In this document: positions 50,936 to 60,636 of the stretch, in pieces
Position numbering within the stretch: position 1 is the first letter of the stretch
How the letters are laid out: each line of letters opens with the position of its first letter
Source of the DNA: Micromonospora sediminicola
GTDB taxonomy: Bacteria > Actinomycetota > Actinomycetes > Mycobacteriales > Micromonosporaceae
Length of the DNA stretch: 64,000 nucleotides
Reading direction: 5' to 3'
NCBI RefSeq assembly: GCF_900089585.1
Contig: NZ_FLRH01000003.1
Span: 977,001 to 1,041,000 of the forward strand
Notes under the pieces: model-generated
What the model saw: only the letters and a program-made list of their open reading frames with translations
Databases searched by the model: none
Told to the model about the DNA's origin: nothing
Position numbers and translations under genes: made by a program

Positions 50936-52116
50936 GGGTGGCCGAGGCCTGGCGGGTGGCGCTGGACGCGCTGCGGGCCAACCGGATGCGCAGCCTGCTG
51001 ACCATGCTCGGCGTGATCATCGGGGTCGCCTCGGTGGTGATCCTGGTGGCCATCGGCACCGGCACCAAGCAGCAGGTGGAGCAGCAGGTCGAAGGGCTCG
51101 GCTCGAACCTGCTCCTGGTGGTGCCCGGAAAGATCGAGGTGGGCACCGCCCCGGTGGTGTCGCCGTTGGACCTCAAGGACGTCGACGCCGTCTCCCGGGT
51201 GGTCGGCGACCCCGGCCGGGTGGCCGTGACGGTCGCCTCCGGCGCGACCGCCCGCGCCGGCAACCGGTCGGACTTCACCACCGTGCAGGGCGTGCTGGAG
51301 ACCACCCCGTCGGTGTTCACCCGGTCGCTGTCCCGGGGTCGCTACCTGACCGGCGCCGACGTCGACACCAGCCGTCGGGTGGCGGTGCTCGGCTCGTCGG
51401 TGGCCCGGTCGCTCTTCCCCGAGCGGGACCCGCTCGGCCAGCAGGTCACCCTCGCCGGCGTGCGGTTCCGGGTGATCGGCGTCTTCGCGCCGCTGGGGCA
51501 GAGCCTCGGCGTGGACCGGGACGACGAGGTGCACGTACCGGTGACCGCCGCGCAGCGGCTGTGGGGCACCCAGCGGATCGACGGAATCGCGGTCAAGGCG
51601 CCGGACCGGGAGCGGATCGACCAGCTCGGCGAGCGGATCGTGGCGGAGCTGTCCCGTCGGCACCCGGACACCGAGTTCAGCGCCGTCACCCAGCAGCAGA
51701 TCCTGGGTGTGCTCGGCGACATCCTGGGTGTGCTCACCGGCGTCCTGGCCGCCATCGCCGGCATCTCGCTGCTGGTCGGCGGCGTCGGCGTCTCGAACAT
51801 CATGCTGGTCTCGGTACGCGAACGCACCCGCGAGATCGGCCTGCGCAAGGCGGTCGGCGCGCGCCCCCGGGACATCGGCGTGCAGTTCCTGTTGGAGGCG
51901 GTGCTGCTCACCTCGATCGGCGGCCTGACCGGGATGGCGCTCGGCGTCGGCACCGCGCTGCTGGTCGACGCGTTCTCGCCGATCCCGGCGGCGATCACCT
52001 GGTGGTCGCTGGCGCTCGCCTTCGGCGTCTCGGCGGCGGTGGGCATCGTGTTCGGCGTGGTGCCGGCGCAGCGGGCCGGCCGGCTCGACCCGGTGGTGGC
52101 GCTGCGCGCCGAGTAG
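50932..52116 (+). CDS. MacB-type FtsX-domain ABC permease
   Basis: A 394-residue permease. It has an N-terminal helix with [25 protein letters not shown], a large extracytoplasmic MacB periplasmic core domain (about 60-255), then three C-terminal helices ([32 protein letters not shown], then two more) with the FtsX motif [16 protein letters not shown]. With the adaptor and ATPase it forms a mechanotransmission-type efflux complex, possibly for a peptide, lipid or antibiotic. The substrate is not evident. Confidence 0.92.
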   Translation: MRVAEAWRVALDALRANRMRSLLTMLGVIIGVASVVILVAIGTGTKQQVEQQVEGLGSNLLLVVPGKIEVGTAPVVSPLDLKDVDAVSRVVGDPGRVAVTVASGATARAGNRSDFTTVQGVLETTPSVFTRSLSRGRYLTGADVDTSRRVAVLGSSVARSLFPERDPLGQQVTLAGVRFRVIGVFAPLGQSLGVDRDDEVHVPVTAAQRLWGTQRIDGIAVKAPDRERIDQLGERIVAELSRRHPDTEFSAVTQQQILGVLGDILGVLTGVLAAIAGISLLVGGVGVSNIMLVSVRERTREIGLRKAVGARPRDIGVQFLLEAVLLTSIGGLTGMALGVGTALLVDAFSPIPAAITWWSLALAFGVSAAVGIVFGVVPAQRAGRLDPVVALRAE

Positions 52117-52339
52117 CCAGCCACCGGTCCCACGAACGGGAACGGGACGAGCCACCCGTCCGGGCGAAAAAGCCCTGGTGGACACCGGGTGAACGGCCGT
52201 CCCGCCATGATCAAACGAGAGAAGGGATCGCGCTGGTCACAGCCGTCCCGCTACCGTACTGGTTACACGCGCGTCGCTCGTCGAGGCGGGAGCACCTGCC
52301 CGGTGACACGCGCCGGGCACGGGAATGGGTCGGTGAGCC

Positions 52340-52549
52340 ATGGCCGGGTCGCAGTCCGACGCACGGCTGTCGGATGTCAGGTTCCTGACCGTCGCCGAGG
52401 TGGCGACGGTCATGCGGGTCTCCAAGATGACGGTCTACCGTCTCGTGCACAGCGGTGAGCTGACCGCGGTGCGCGTCGGCCGGTCGTTCCGGGTGCCCGA
52501 GCACGCCGTGCACGAATACCTCCGGGGCGCGTTCCAGGAGTCCGCCTGA
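52340..52549 (+). CDS. bldC: BldC-family MerR-like DNA-binding protein
   Basis: A 69-residue single winged helix-turn-helix. LTVAEVATVMRVSKMTVYRLVHSGEL and VRVGRSFRVPEHAVHEYL match BldC of Streptomyces (developmental regulator) and Rv0500A of M. tuberculosis, often labelled excisionase-like. BldC binds direct repeats cooperatively to control sporulation entry. ATG at 52340 is preceded by a 220-bp leader region. The bS22 gene follows 220 bp later, as in mycobacteria. Confidence 0.9.
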   Translation: MAGSQSDARLSDVRFLTVAEVATVMRVSKMTVYRLVHSGELTAVRVGRSFRVPEHAVHEYLRGAFQESA

Positions 52550-52769
52550 CCCCTCGGCGGCCGGTCCGCCGAGTGCGACGAAAAGGGGCATCGACGGGGG
52601 CGCGTTGGTCCTGCTGACGCACTCCGGCTACCCTGGACCACGACCGTGACCGCACCCTGGTGTGCCCTGCCCACCTCGCTGGTCCGGTCCGTTGTCCGCA
52701 AGCGGGCACGGTGCCACCGACGGTGGCGCCTCCCGGTCCGCCCCGCACGTTGCATCGAAAGGCTGTCGT

Positions 52770-52871
52770 ATGGGCTCGGTGGTCAAGAAGCGCCGCAAGC
52801 GCATGGCTAAGAAGAAGCACCGCAAGCTGCTGCGCAAGACCCGCGTCCAGCGTCGCCGTCTCGGCAAGTGA
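52770..52871 (+). CDS. ribosomal protein bS22 (AURKAIP1/COX24-domain mini-protein)
   Basis: A 33-residue, extremely basic protein: [19 protein letters not shown] followed by [14 protein letters not shown]. It corresponds to the actinobacterial small-subunit protein bS22 seen in mycobacterial ribosome structures (Rv0500B). ATCGAAAGG upstream of the ATG is a ribosome-binding site. Its size puts it below many annotation cut-offs. Confidence 0.93.
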   Translation: MGSVVKKRRKRMAKKKHRKLLRKTRVQRRRLGK

Positions 52872-52991
52872 CCGGGGCCGGGCTCTGGCCCGGCACCCGG
52901 CACCACTTGCCAACTGTCGACCCTCGGAGGCTCAGGTGATCAGGCCGCGGACGTCCCGGCTCGATCCCGCCTGCCGCGCAAGGCGCACGAC

Positions 52992-54065
52992 ATGACCCCC
53001 GGTGGCACCTCCGGTGCTCCGGGGGTCGTCGTCGTCACCGGGGTCGGCCGCTACCTCGGCGCGAACGTCGCCGCCCGGCTCGCCGCCGACCCACGCATCG
53101 AGCGCGTCATCGGCGTCGACCCGGCTCCGCCCAACCCCGAGCTGACCGACCTGCTCTCGGACGTCGAGCGGGTCCGCATCGACCTCGACTCGCTCGGCGG
53201 TCTCCTGGCCGACCTCGACGTCGACGCCGTGGTGCACCTGGCGTTGGTCTCCGCCCCCGATCCGCAGCTCGGCGGCCGGACGGGGATGAAGGAGCAGAAC
53301 GTCATCGGCACGATGCAGCTGCTCGCCGCCTGTCAGCGGGCGCCCCGGCTGCGCAAGCTCGTGGTCCGCTCGTCGACCGCCGCGTACGGGGTGTCGTTCC
53401 GCGACCCGGCCGTCTTCACCGAGGAGACCGAGCCGCGCGAGGTGCCGCGCGGCGGTTTCGGCCGCGACATCCTCGACATCGAGGGATACGTGCGGGGGTT
53501 CCGCCGCCGCCGGCCCGACGTCACCGCCACCGTGCTGCGCTTCGCCCCGTTCATCGGGTACGCGGCCGACACCACGCTCACCCGCTACTTCTCCCAGCCG
53601 GTGGTGCCCACCGTCTTCGGCCGCGACCCGCGCCTGCAGTTCGTCCACTTCGACGACGCCCTGGAGGTGCTGCACCGGTCGGTCGCCGAGGAGCACCCGG
53701 GGACCTACAACGTCGCCGGGCCGGGCGTGCTGTCGCTGTCCCAGGCGATCCGCCGGGCCGGTCGGGTGGCGCTGCCGGTGCTGGAGCCGGGCCTGGCCGG
53801 GGTGGCCGCGGTCGCCCGCACCATGGGTTTCGGGCGCTACGGCCTGGACCAGGTCGACCTCTTCGTGCACGGCCGGGTGGTCGACACCAGCCGGCTGGAG
53901 CGCGAGTACGGCTTCACCCCCCGTTCCACCGCCGCCGCCTTCGAGGACTTCATCCGCGCCCACCACGGCGGCGTGGTGGTGACCCGGGACCAGCTCGCCG
54001 CCGCGGAGCAGCTGGTGCTGGAGAGCATCCGGCAGGTCCGCTCGACCGTCCAGGAGCGTTCGTGA
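52992..54065 (+). CDS. NAD-dependent epimerase/dehydratase family protein (GalE2-like)
   Basis: A 357-residue extended SDR. The nucleotide motif is VVVVTGVGRYLGANVAARL and SSTAAYGV keeps the catalytic Ser/Thr. At the place of the catalytic YxxxK the protein reads GRDILDIEGYVRGF, so the usual Tyr and Lys are not where expected. It may be a binding or non-canonical oxidoreductase and not a UDP-sugar epimerase. It overlaps the acyltransferase gene by 4 bp; the order bldC, bS22, GalE2-like, acyltransferase matches Rv0500A-Rv0502. Confidence 0.87.
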   Translation: MTPGGTSGAPGVVVVTGVGRYLGANVAARLAADPRIERVIGVDPAPPNPELTDLLSDVERVRIDLDSLGGLLADLDVDAVVHLALVSAPDPQLGGRTGMKEQNVIGTMQLLAACQRAPRLRKLVVRSSTAAYGVSFRDPAVFTEETEPREVPRGGFGRDILDIEGYVRGFRRRRPDVTATVLRFAPFIGYAADTTLTRYFSQPVVPTVFGRDPRLQFVHFDDALEVLHRSVAEEHPGTYNVAGPGVLSLSQAIRRAGRVALPVLEPGLAGVAAVARTMGFGRYGLDQVDLFVHGRVVDTSRLEREYGFTPRSTAAAFEDFIRAHHGGVVVTRDQLAAAEQLVLESIRQVRSTVQERS

Positions 54066-55312
54066 GCAGCCCGGAGGAGCGGCGTGACGCGCGCTACGAC
54101 GTACCGCTGACCGTGCCCGAGCCGGGTGCGGAGCCGGCGCGGCGCAACGGGCACCGCCGGGTCACCGCGCCGGCCGCCCGCCCGGCCGCGTCGGCCGACG
54201 AGCCGGACACCTCCACCGACGAACCCGCCGGCGGCGCGGCCGTGCCCGGCGCGGAGGCCGCCCGTCCCACCGACGATCCGGGCGTCCCCGCCGCCCGGCC
54301 ACCGGCCCGGAAGGCGGTGGCGAAGAAGGCCGTGGCCAAGAAGGCGGTGGCGAAGAAGGCCGTCGACCGGAAGGCGGTGGCGGACGGGACCGACGCCGGT
54401 ACGGCCGGCCCCGGAACCGGGGCGGCCCGGCCGGCGACGCCCTCCGGCCCGGCCGTGGCCGACCGGCCGGGGGACCACTGGGACCGCAGGGTCGCCCAGG
54501 GGCTCGCGTTCCTGCGTCGCCGGCTCTCCGGCGACTACGAGGTGGACGAGTTCGGCTTCGACCCCGACCTCACCGACGCGGTCTTCCATCCGCTGGTCCG
54601 GCTGCTCTACCGGGACTGGTTCCGCACCGAGGTCGGCGGCGTGGAGCACGTGCCGGCCGACGGCGCCGGCCTGGTGGTCGGCAACCACTCCGGCACCGTG
54701 GCGCTGGACGCGCTGGTGCTCTCCGCCGCGCTGCACGACCGGCACCCGCAGCGCCGCTACCTGCGGCTGCTCGGCGCCGACCTGGTCTTCCGGATGCCGG
54801 TGGTCTCCGAGCTCGCCCGCAAGACCGGCGGCACGGTGGCCTGCAACCCGGACGCGGAACGGCTGCTCGGCAACGGCGAGCTGGTCGGCGTGTTCCCGGA
54901 GGGCTTCAAGGGGGTCGGCAAGCTCTACGCCGACCGCTACAAGCTCCAGCGGTTCGGCCGGGGCGGCTTCGTCTCCGCCGCGCTGCGCACCGGCACGCCG
55001 ATCGTGCCGGTCGCGATCGTCGGCGGCGAGGAGATCTATCCGATGCTCGCCGACATCAAGCCGCTCGCCCGGCTGCTCAAGTTGCCCTACTTCCCGGTGA
55101 CACCGACCTTCCCCTGGCTGGGGCCGCTGGGCATGGTGCCGCTGCCGAGCAAGTGGCTGATCGAGTTCTGCCCGCCGATTCCGACCGCGCACCTGCGCGA
55201 CTCGGCGGACGACCCGCTGGTCGTGTTCAACCTCGCCGACCAGGTGCGGGAGACCATCCAGCAGACGCTGCACAAGCTGCTCGAACGCCGCCCCGACCCG
55301 TTCGGCCCCTGA
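54062..55312 (+). CDS. lysophospholipid acyltransferase family protein (Rv0502-like)
   Basis: A 416-residue protein. Residues 1-135 are disordered, with an Ala/Pro/Asp-rich part and a basic KKAVAKKAVAKKAV stretch (about 84-102). The PlsC-type domain follows: GNHSGTVALDALVLSAAL (HX4D acyltransferase motif near residue 219), then FPEGFKGVGK (motif III-like). Such enzymes acylate lysophospholipid or glycolipid precursors at the membrane. The basic repeat resembles the tails of the HbhA-like and H1-like proteins encoded elsewhere in the window. Confidence 0.88.
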   Translation: MSSPEERRDARYDVPLTVPEPGAEPARRNGHRRVTAPAARPAASADEPDTSTDEPAGGAAVPGAEAARPTDDPGVPAARPPARKAVAKKAVAKKAVAKKAVDRKAVADGTDAGTAGPGTGAARPATPSGPAVADRPGDHWDRRVAQGLAFLRRRLSGDYEVDEFGFDPDLTDAVFHPLVRLLYRDWFRTEVGGVEHVPADGAGLVVGNHSGTVALDALVLSAALHDRHPQRRYLRLLGADLVFRMPVVSELARKTGGTVACNPDAERLLGNGELVGVFPEGFKGVGKLYADRYKLQRFGRGGFVSAALRTGTPIVPVAIVGGEEIYPMLADIKPLARLLKLPYFPVTPTFPWLGPLGMVPLPSKWLIEFCPPIPTAHLRDSADDPLVVFNLADQVRETIQQTLHKLLERRPDPFGP

Positions 55313-55333
55313 CCGGGGGTCGGGCCCGCCGCG

Positions 55334-56266
55334 TCAGGCGCGCTGGCGGCGGCGGTGCAGCGCCAGCCCGGCGCTGACCGCGCCGGCGAGCAGCCCGGCG
55401 GCGGCGGTCGACGGCACGGCGATGCGTGCGGCCCGGCGGCCGGTGCGGAAGTCGCGGACGTCCCAGCCCCGTTCACGGGCCTGGCGCAGCAGCGCGGCGT
55501 CCGGGTTGACCGCCACCGCGCGGCCCACGGCCGAGAGCATCGGCAGGTCGTTCGACGAGTCGCTGTAGGCGGCACAGCGGGCCAGGTCGAGCCCTTCGAC
55601 GGCGGCCAGCTGGGCGACCGCCTCCGCCTTCGCCGGGCCGTGCATCAGGTCGCCGACCAGGCGGCCGGTGTACGCGCCGTCGACCACCTCGGCCACCGTG
55701 CCGATCGCACCGGTCAGGCCGAGCCGGGCGGCGATCACCCGGCCGATCTCCACGGGGGCGGCGCTGACCAGCCAGACCCGCTCACCCGCGTCGAGGTGCC
55801 GCTGGGCCAGCCGGTGCGTGCCGGCCCAGATGCGCGGCGCCATCAGCTCGTCGAAGATCTCCTCGGTGAGGCGCTCGACGTCGTCGACCCGCCAGCCCTG
55901 CACGAAGGCGAGAGCCGCCTCCTTGGCCTGGGTCATGTCGCCGGGGTGCTCGGTGGCGAGCAGCCGGAACCGGGCCTGCTGCCAGGCGAACCGGGCCAGG
56001 TCGCCGGCGGTGAAGTAGTTGCGGGCGGCCAGCCCGCGGGCGAACCAGTAGATCGAGGCGCCCCGCATCATCGTGTTGTCGACGTCGAAGAAGGCGGCGG
56101 CCGTCGGATCGGGGGTGACCGTGGTCGCGGGCGCCGCCGGGGTCTCCGACCAGCCGGCGGTGTGCCCGTGGGCGTCGGTGCTGACCGTCACCTTGCCGGT
56201 CCCGGTCACGGCGACCTCCCTGCCTCGACGACCACGTACGCGCTCCGCGTCGAGCGTATCCGGCAC
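55334..56266 (-). CDS. HAD-IB family phosphatase (SerB1-like)
   Basis: A 310-residue HAD hydrolase. Motif I is AFFDVDNTMMRG near residue 60, motif II is VWLVSAAP, motif III Lys is in HGPAKAEAV and motif IV is YSDSSNDLPML. A C-terminal hydrophobic segment (AGLLAGAVSAGLALHRRR) suggests membrane association. It matches Rv0505c (SerB1) in position. Substrate is uncertain: the HAD-IB group includes phosphoserine phosphatases and other small-molecule phosphatases. The true start may be internal to the first 60 low-conservation residues. Confidence 0.87.
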   Translation of the reverse strand: MPDTLDAERVRGRRGREVAVTGTGKVTVSTDAHGHTAGWSETPAAPATTVTPDPTAAAFFDVDNTMMRGASIYWFARGLAARNYFTAGDLARFAWQQARFRLLATEHPGDMTQAKEAALAFVQGWRVDDVERLTEEIFDELMAPRIWAGTHRLAQRHLDAGERVWLVSAAPVEIGRVIAARLGLTGAIGTVAEVVDGAYTGRLVGDLMHGPAKAEAVAQLAAVEGLDLARCAAYSDSSNDLPMLSAVGRAVAVNPDAALLRQARERGWDVRDFRTGRRAARIAVPSTAAAGLLAGAVSAGLALHRRRQRA

Positions 56267-56320
56267 GTCGTGACGGTCGGGTGTCCGTCGGGAGAAGTGT
56301 GGCGTGGTCGGCGTCCGCGC

Positions 56321-57190
56321 TCAGCGGTCGCCGGGGCAGGCGGCCGGGGCCGGTCCGAGCGCGTCGCTGGCGGCCGGCGCGGGCAGCCCGCAGGCGATGG
56401 CCTCGCGCAGCGCGTCGGCGCGCTTGCCGGCCGCGTCGAGCAGGGCGAGCGAACGGCGGGTGCGGTCCCGGTCGGCGTGGTCGGGTCGGTCCAGCAGGCC
56501 GCTGACCACCCGGCGCTGGCCGGCGAGGAAGGTGTCCACCGCGTCCAGCGCGGTCGGGTCGGACCGCTGCGCGGCGACCGTGGTGAGCAGGCGTACGCCC
56601 TGGCGGGTGTCGGTGTCCATGTCGTCCAGGACGGCGCTGAAGCCGAGCCGGTCGTCGCGCACCGAGGCGGCCTCGTCGAGCCGGGTCCGGGCGAAGTCGA
56701 GGAAGAGCTGCCCCCGGCTGATGTCCGAGCTGGCCAGCGCGAGCTGGGCGCGCTCGGTGGAGCGCTTCATGCCGTACAGGGCGTCGCCGGGCAGCGCGTT
56801 CTCGCTGGCCGCGGAGATGCCGGAGAGGGCGACCGCGCCGGCGGCCACGCCGACCAGGATCGCGCCCCGGGCCCGGGCCCGGCGGCCGGTGATCGCCGGC
56901 AGCAGCGCGCCGCGCAGGCCGCCGGCCGCGCCCGCTCGGGCCGGAGCCGTCACGCCCTCGCGCTCGGCGGTGGCCACCAGCATCGCGCGCAGGCCGGTGC
57001 GGAACTCGGGATCCACCTCCACGGTGGGCCGTTCGGCGGTGACCCGCCGGCTCACCTCGACGAGCGCGGTGAGTTCACCGTCGGCCCGGGACCGGACGTG
57101 GTGCCGGCGTCCGCCGTTGGCCTCGTCGAGAAGTTGCGCGAAGCGCTCGGCTCGCCGACGGGAGAAGAGGTCGCTGTCCACCGCGGGCAC
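56321..57190 (-). CDS. DUF5667-type membrane protein, probable anti-sigma factor of the BldN-type sigma (RsbN-like)
   Basis: A 289-residue protein with an N-terminal cytosolic helical part (residues 1-105), one transmembrane helix near 108-128 (GAILVGVAAGAVALSGISAASENALPGDALY) and an extracytoplasmic helical domain. The phrase ALPGDALYGMKRSTERAQL is the DUF5667 hallmark. It lies directly downstream of the sigma gene, the place of RsbN relative to BldN in Streptomyces, so it is probably the membrane anti-sigma. It is separated from the sigma gene by 282 bp in which I see no gene or element. Confidence 0.78.
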   Translation of the reverse strand: MPAVDSDLFSRRRAERFAQLLDEANGGRRHHVRSRADGELTALVEVSRRVTAERPTVEVDPEFRTGLRAMLVATAEREGVTAPARAGAAGGLRGALLPAITGRRARARGAILVGVAAGAVALSGISAASENALPGDALYGMKRSTERAQLALASSDISRGQLFLDFARTRLDEAASVRDDRLGFSAVLDDMDTDTRQGVRLLTTVAAQRSDPTALDAVDTFLAGQRRVVSGLLDRPDHADRDRTRRSLALLDAAGKRADALREAIACGLPAPAASDALGPAPAACPGDR

Positions 57191-57472
57191 CCCCTCTCGC
57201 TGGTCACGGCCGGACGGCCGTCGTCGTCACCAGCGACCGGTGGCAGCGTGCGGCCGAGGGCCGACCGGACGGCCGACCTGACCCGCCGGACCGGGTGGCC
57301 CGGGGGACGCCGGGACAACCACTGGTCGCACCCGGAGAAACGGTTCGCGCCGGTCGCCGGTTACGGCCCGATCAGGGGCGAAATCACCGGGTGTGATCGC
57401 TGCCGGGGGACCGGTCGGGCACGCGACACCGCCCGGCGCCTGCGCCGGTGGGGTGGACGGGCTCGGAGCGGG

Positions 57473-58447
57473 TCAGGCCTGGAAACCGTCGGGCAGCAGC
57501 CGGGCCAGCGCCCGGACCGCCCGGTACTGCAGGGCCTTGATGGCCCCCTCGTTCTTGCCCATGGCGCGGGCCGTCTCGGCCACCGAGAAGCCCTGGAGGA
57601 ACCGCAGCACGATGCACTCCTGCTGCTCCGGGTTGAGCTGCTTGACGGCGGTGAGCAGGGCGACGTTGGTGATGTGCTCGACCACCGCCGCCTCCGGGCT
57701 GCCCTCCGGCCCGCGGTCCTCCCGGTCGGCGTCGAGGACGTCACCGGTGGTCACCTCCAGCCGGTAGCGCCCGGACTTGAAGTGGTCGGCGACCAGGTTG
57801 CGGGCGATGGTGACCAGCCAGGCGCCCAGGTCGCGGCCCTGCCAGGTGAAGCTGCCGATCCGCTTGAGCGCCCGCAGGAACGTGTCGGAGGTGAGGTCCT
57901 CGGCGAGCTGGCGGTTGCCGACCCGGAAGTAGACGAACCGGAAGACGGTGTCGACGTACCGGTCGTAGATCAGGCCGAACGCCTCGGACTCGCCGGCCTG
58001 GGCCCGTTCGACGAGCGTCCAGACCTCGGTGGCCGGGTCGGACGGGTCGGGGCGGCTCGGGAAGCCGGTGGCCGTCGTGGCGGCCGGGACCGCGGGCAGC
58101 ACCGCGGTGTCACCGGCGGCCACCGCGGGCAGCACGGCGGTCTCGGCGGCGGACGGTTCGCCGGTGGTGGCCGCCTCGCCGCGCCGGGCCTGGGCCGGCG
58201 GCATGGCGGGTCGGGCCGGCGCGTTCAGCCGGCCGGCGGCCGGCTTGGCGTTGCCGCCGGGCAGCGCGGGTCTCGGCGGCGCCTCGTTGGCGTGGTGGGC
58301 GCGGCTGCGGACCCGCCGCGCCTCGCTCCGCACCGCGAGCAGGCCGTCGGCGCCGCGCGTGGCGGGCTCGGCGCGCTCGTTGAGCGGGTTCCGCTGGGTG
58401 GGGCCGGTCACCCCGGCGGGCCGGTCCGCGTAACCGAAGGTGGTCAC
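57473..58447 (-). CDS. bldN: ECF RNA polymerase sigma factor, BldN family
   Basis: A 324-residue ECF sigma. Region 2 runs from about residue 150 (GESEAFGLIYDRYVDTVFRFVYFRVGN, DLTSDTFLRALKRIGSFTWQGRDLGAWLVTIARNLVADHF). Region 4 is at the C-terminus (LNPEQQECIVLRFLQGFSVAETARAMGKNEGAIKALQYRAVRAL). This matches Streptomyces BldN closely, and a long N-terminal extension fits BldN, which is made as a proprotein. GTG at 58447 is preferred for its GGGGAGG ribosome-binding site; an in-frame GTG at 58633 would add 62 residues. A -10-like TATCAT on the minus strand at 58666-58661 suggests the transcript starts upstream of both. Confidence 0.83.
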   Translation of the reverse strand: MTTFGYADRPAGVTGPTQRNPLNERAEPATRGADGLLAVRSEARRVRSRAHHANEAPPRPALPGGNAKPAAGRLNAPARPAMPPAQARRGEAATTGEPSAAETAVLPAVAAGDTAVLPAVPAATTATGFPSRPDPSDPATEVWTLVERAQAGESEAFGLIYDRYVDTVFRFVYFRVGNRQLAEDLTSDTFLRALKRIGSFTWQGRDLGAWLVTIARNLVADHFKSGRYRLEVTTGDVLDADREDRGPEGSPEAAVVEHITNVALLTAVKQLNPEQQECIVLRFLQGFSVAETARAMGKNEGAIKALQYRAVRALARLLPDGFQA

Positions 58448-58633
58448 CGCGCCTCCCCGGTCCGGGTGGACAGTGACCGCGCGGGACGCCACGGGGGCGC
58501 CGCGGGACCGGGTACGCCCCGGTCGGGCGCGGTCGGTCCGGGACGTGCCGGCGGGCGGCAGATCCCCTTGAGGTGCTGGTCCAATGCGCTCACGGGCACG
58601 GGGGCCTCCTCGGGCTGAGGGGTGTCGACTCAC

Positions 58634-59007
58634 GGCAAATGGGGTGAGCCGACCCGAGTGATGATAGGGCCAACGTCACCCACGCGTGGCAAGTCCGTTA
58701 CACAGAGCGGAAGTATTTCCCGCCGGGTCGTACTCCTGGCGGACCGGTTGTCCGTCGTGTGTGGTTGACTTTCGCGCCGGGAGCTGGTCCGGAGTGGAAA
58801 GTCCTGGTCGGAGCCGATTTTCTTTTCACTCGGCGTGTCGCGGGAGCGGCTCGGACGGGTCGCTTCCGGCTGCCCGCGCCGCACCGGTGGAGATCCTCAT
58901 CCCGCACATGGGATTCCCGCCAGGCCGCATGTGCGGTCCCGTGCAACGGACCCGGGCGAGCGTCCGGGCATGGCCCGGCGGTCCCGGCTGTGCCAGACTC
59001 AGCCACC
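58634..59007. other. divergent intergenic region between the sigma factor and ligase genes
   Basis: It holds a less GC-rich stretch (58680-58835, including TTTTCTTTTCACTCG) likely to contain promoters for both directions. No small gene or RNA is convincing. If the sigma gene starts at 58447, its leader covers 58448-58654. Confidence 0.45.
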
Positions 59008-60636
59008 GTGCAGGACGCCGCCGACAGCTCCGCGCCGAACCTCGCCGACCGGCTCCGCCGGGCCGCCACCGACCGGGGTGACCGGGTCGCGCTGCACTGG
59101 CGCGACCGGACGGTGACCTGGTCCGAGCTGGACCGCGCGGTCACCGCCACCGCCCACGCGCTGCGCGCCGGCACGGCCCCACCCACCGGGGAGTCGCACC
59201 CGCCCCGGGTCGCGGTCGCGTTCGGCAACACGCCCGACTTCGTGGTCACCTACCTGGCCGTGCTCCGCGCCGGCCTGGTCGCCGTGCCGGTCAACCCCAC
59301 GCTGACCGCGCGCGAGCTACGGCACGTGCTCGTCGACTCCGGCGCCGCCGTGCTGGTCGGCGCCGCCGAGGTGACCGCCCGGGTGGACGCCGCCGAGCTG
59401 CCCGCGCTGCGCGCGGTGCACACCGCCCCGCCGGTCGGCGACCACGACGCCGCCACGCCGTTCCCGCGCCGCGGCGGCGACGACCTCGCCGTCCTGCTCT
59501 ACACCTCGGGCACCGAGGGGCGACCCAAGGGCGCGATGCTGTCGCACCGGGCGCTGGCCGCCAACCACGCCCAGGTCGACCGGATCGAGCCGCCCGTGGT
59601 GGGGCCCGACGACACCGTGCTGCTCGCCCTGCCGCTGTTCCACGCGTACGGGCTGAACTCCGGCCTCGGGGCCGTGGTGCACCACGGCGCGACCGGGGTG
59701 CTGGTCGACGAACCCGGCCCGGACGGCGCGCGGGACGAGATCGCCCGGCACCGGGTCAGCGTGCTGGTCGGCGTACCGTCGATGTTCCTGACCTGGGCCG
59801 ACGCGCCGGGTGACGCGGCCGAGGCGCTGGCCTCGGTGCGCGTCGCGGTGTGCGGCGCGGCGCCGCTGCCGCCGGCGGTCGGCGCGCGCTTCACCGAGCT
59901 GACCGGGCACCCGGTGCACGTCGGCTACGGCCTCACCGAGACCGCCCCGGTGCTCACCTCGACGCTGGTCGGCGGCGAGCCGAAGCCCGGCTCGATCGGC
60001 CGGCCGCTGCCCGGCGTCGAGCTGCGCCTGGTCGGCTCCGACGGCACCGAGCTGTGGCGCGACGGGGTGCCCGCGGCCGAGGCCGACGACGACGGGATGG
60101 ACCTCACCGACGACCCGACCGGCACCGACCCCGGGCAGATCGTGGTGCGCGGCGCGAACCTGTTCGCCGGCTACTGGCCGGACGGGCGGGGCGGACCGGA
60201 CCCGGACGGCTGGTGGGCCACCGGCGACGTGGCCTACGCCGACGGCGACGGCGACCTGTTCCTGGTCGACCGGCTCGGCGAGCTGATCCTGGTCAACGGC
60301 TTCAACGTCTACCCGCACGAGGTCGAGCTGGTGCTCCAGGCGCACCCCGGGGTGGCCGAGTCGGCCGTCCTGGGGGTGCCGCACCCACGGACCGGCGAGA
60401 CTGTCCGGGCGTACGTGGTGCGGGCGGCCGGCCCGGCCGTCCCGGCCGAGGAGCTGCTCGCCCACTGCGCGCGTAACCTGGCCCGGTTCAAGTGCCCGAC
60501 CGCCGTCGAGTTCGTCGACAGCCTGCCGTACTCGGCGATCGGGAAGGTGCGCAAGACCGAGCTGCGCCCGGCGCCCACGGTGCCGGCACCGGCGCGACCG
60601 CCCGAGACCCGCACGGAGGTACCCGATGTCCAGTGA
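59008..60636 (+). CDS. acyl-CoA synthetase / AMP-dependent ligase
   Basis: A 542-residue ANL superfamily enzyme. P-loop LLYTSGTEGRPKGAMLSHRAL is near residue 169, the adenylate motif GYGLTETAPVL near 310, ATGDVAYADGDGDLFLVDR near 407, and the A10 Lys region SAIGKVRKTEL at the C-terminus. These are the hallmarks of long-chain fatty acyl-CoA ligases. The acyl substrate is not evident. GTG at 59008 is used; GTG at 58990 is in frame. It overlaps the glutaredoxin gene by 11 bp. Confidence 0.92.
   Translation: MQDAADSSAPNLADRLRRAATDRGDRVALHWRDRTVTWSELDRAVTATAHALRAGTAPPTGESHPPRVAVAFGNTPDFVVTYLAVLRAGLVAVPVNPTLTARELRHVLVDSGAAVLVGAAEVTARVDAAELPALRAVHTAPPVGDHDAATPFPRRGGDDLAVLLYTSGTEGRPKGAMLSHRALAANHAQVDRIEPPVVGPDDTVLLALPLFHAYGLNSGLGAVVHHGATGVLVDEPGPDGARDEIARHRVSVLVGVPSMFLTWADAPGDAAEALASVRVAVCGAAPLPPAVGARFTELTGHPVHVGYGLTETAPVLTSTLVGGEPKPGSIGRPLPGVELRLVGSDGTELWRDGVPAAEADDDGMDLTDDPTGTDPGQIVVRGANLFAGYWPDGRGGPDPDGWWATGDVAYADGDGDLFLVDRLGELILVNGFNVYPHEVELVLQAHPGVAESAVLGVPHPRTGETVRAYVVRAAGPAVPAEELLAHCARNLARFKCPTAVEFVDSLPYSAIGKVRKTELRPAPTVPAPARPPETRTEVPDVQ

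Noticed and set aside
55355..58618. A 1087-codon plus-strand open frame across 55.4-58.6 kb
   Set aside because: It is antisense to the HAD, DUF5667 and sigma genes, has no domain, and arises from the high-GC codon bias of those genes.
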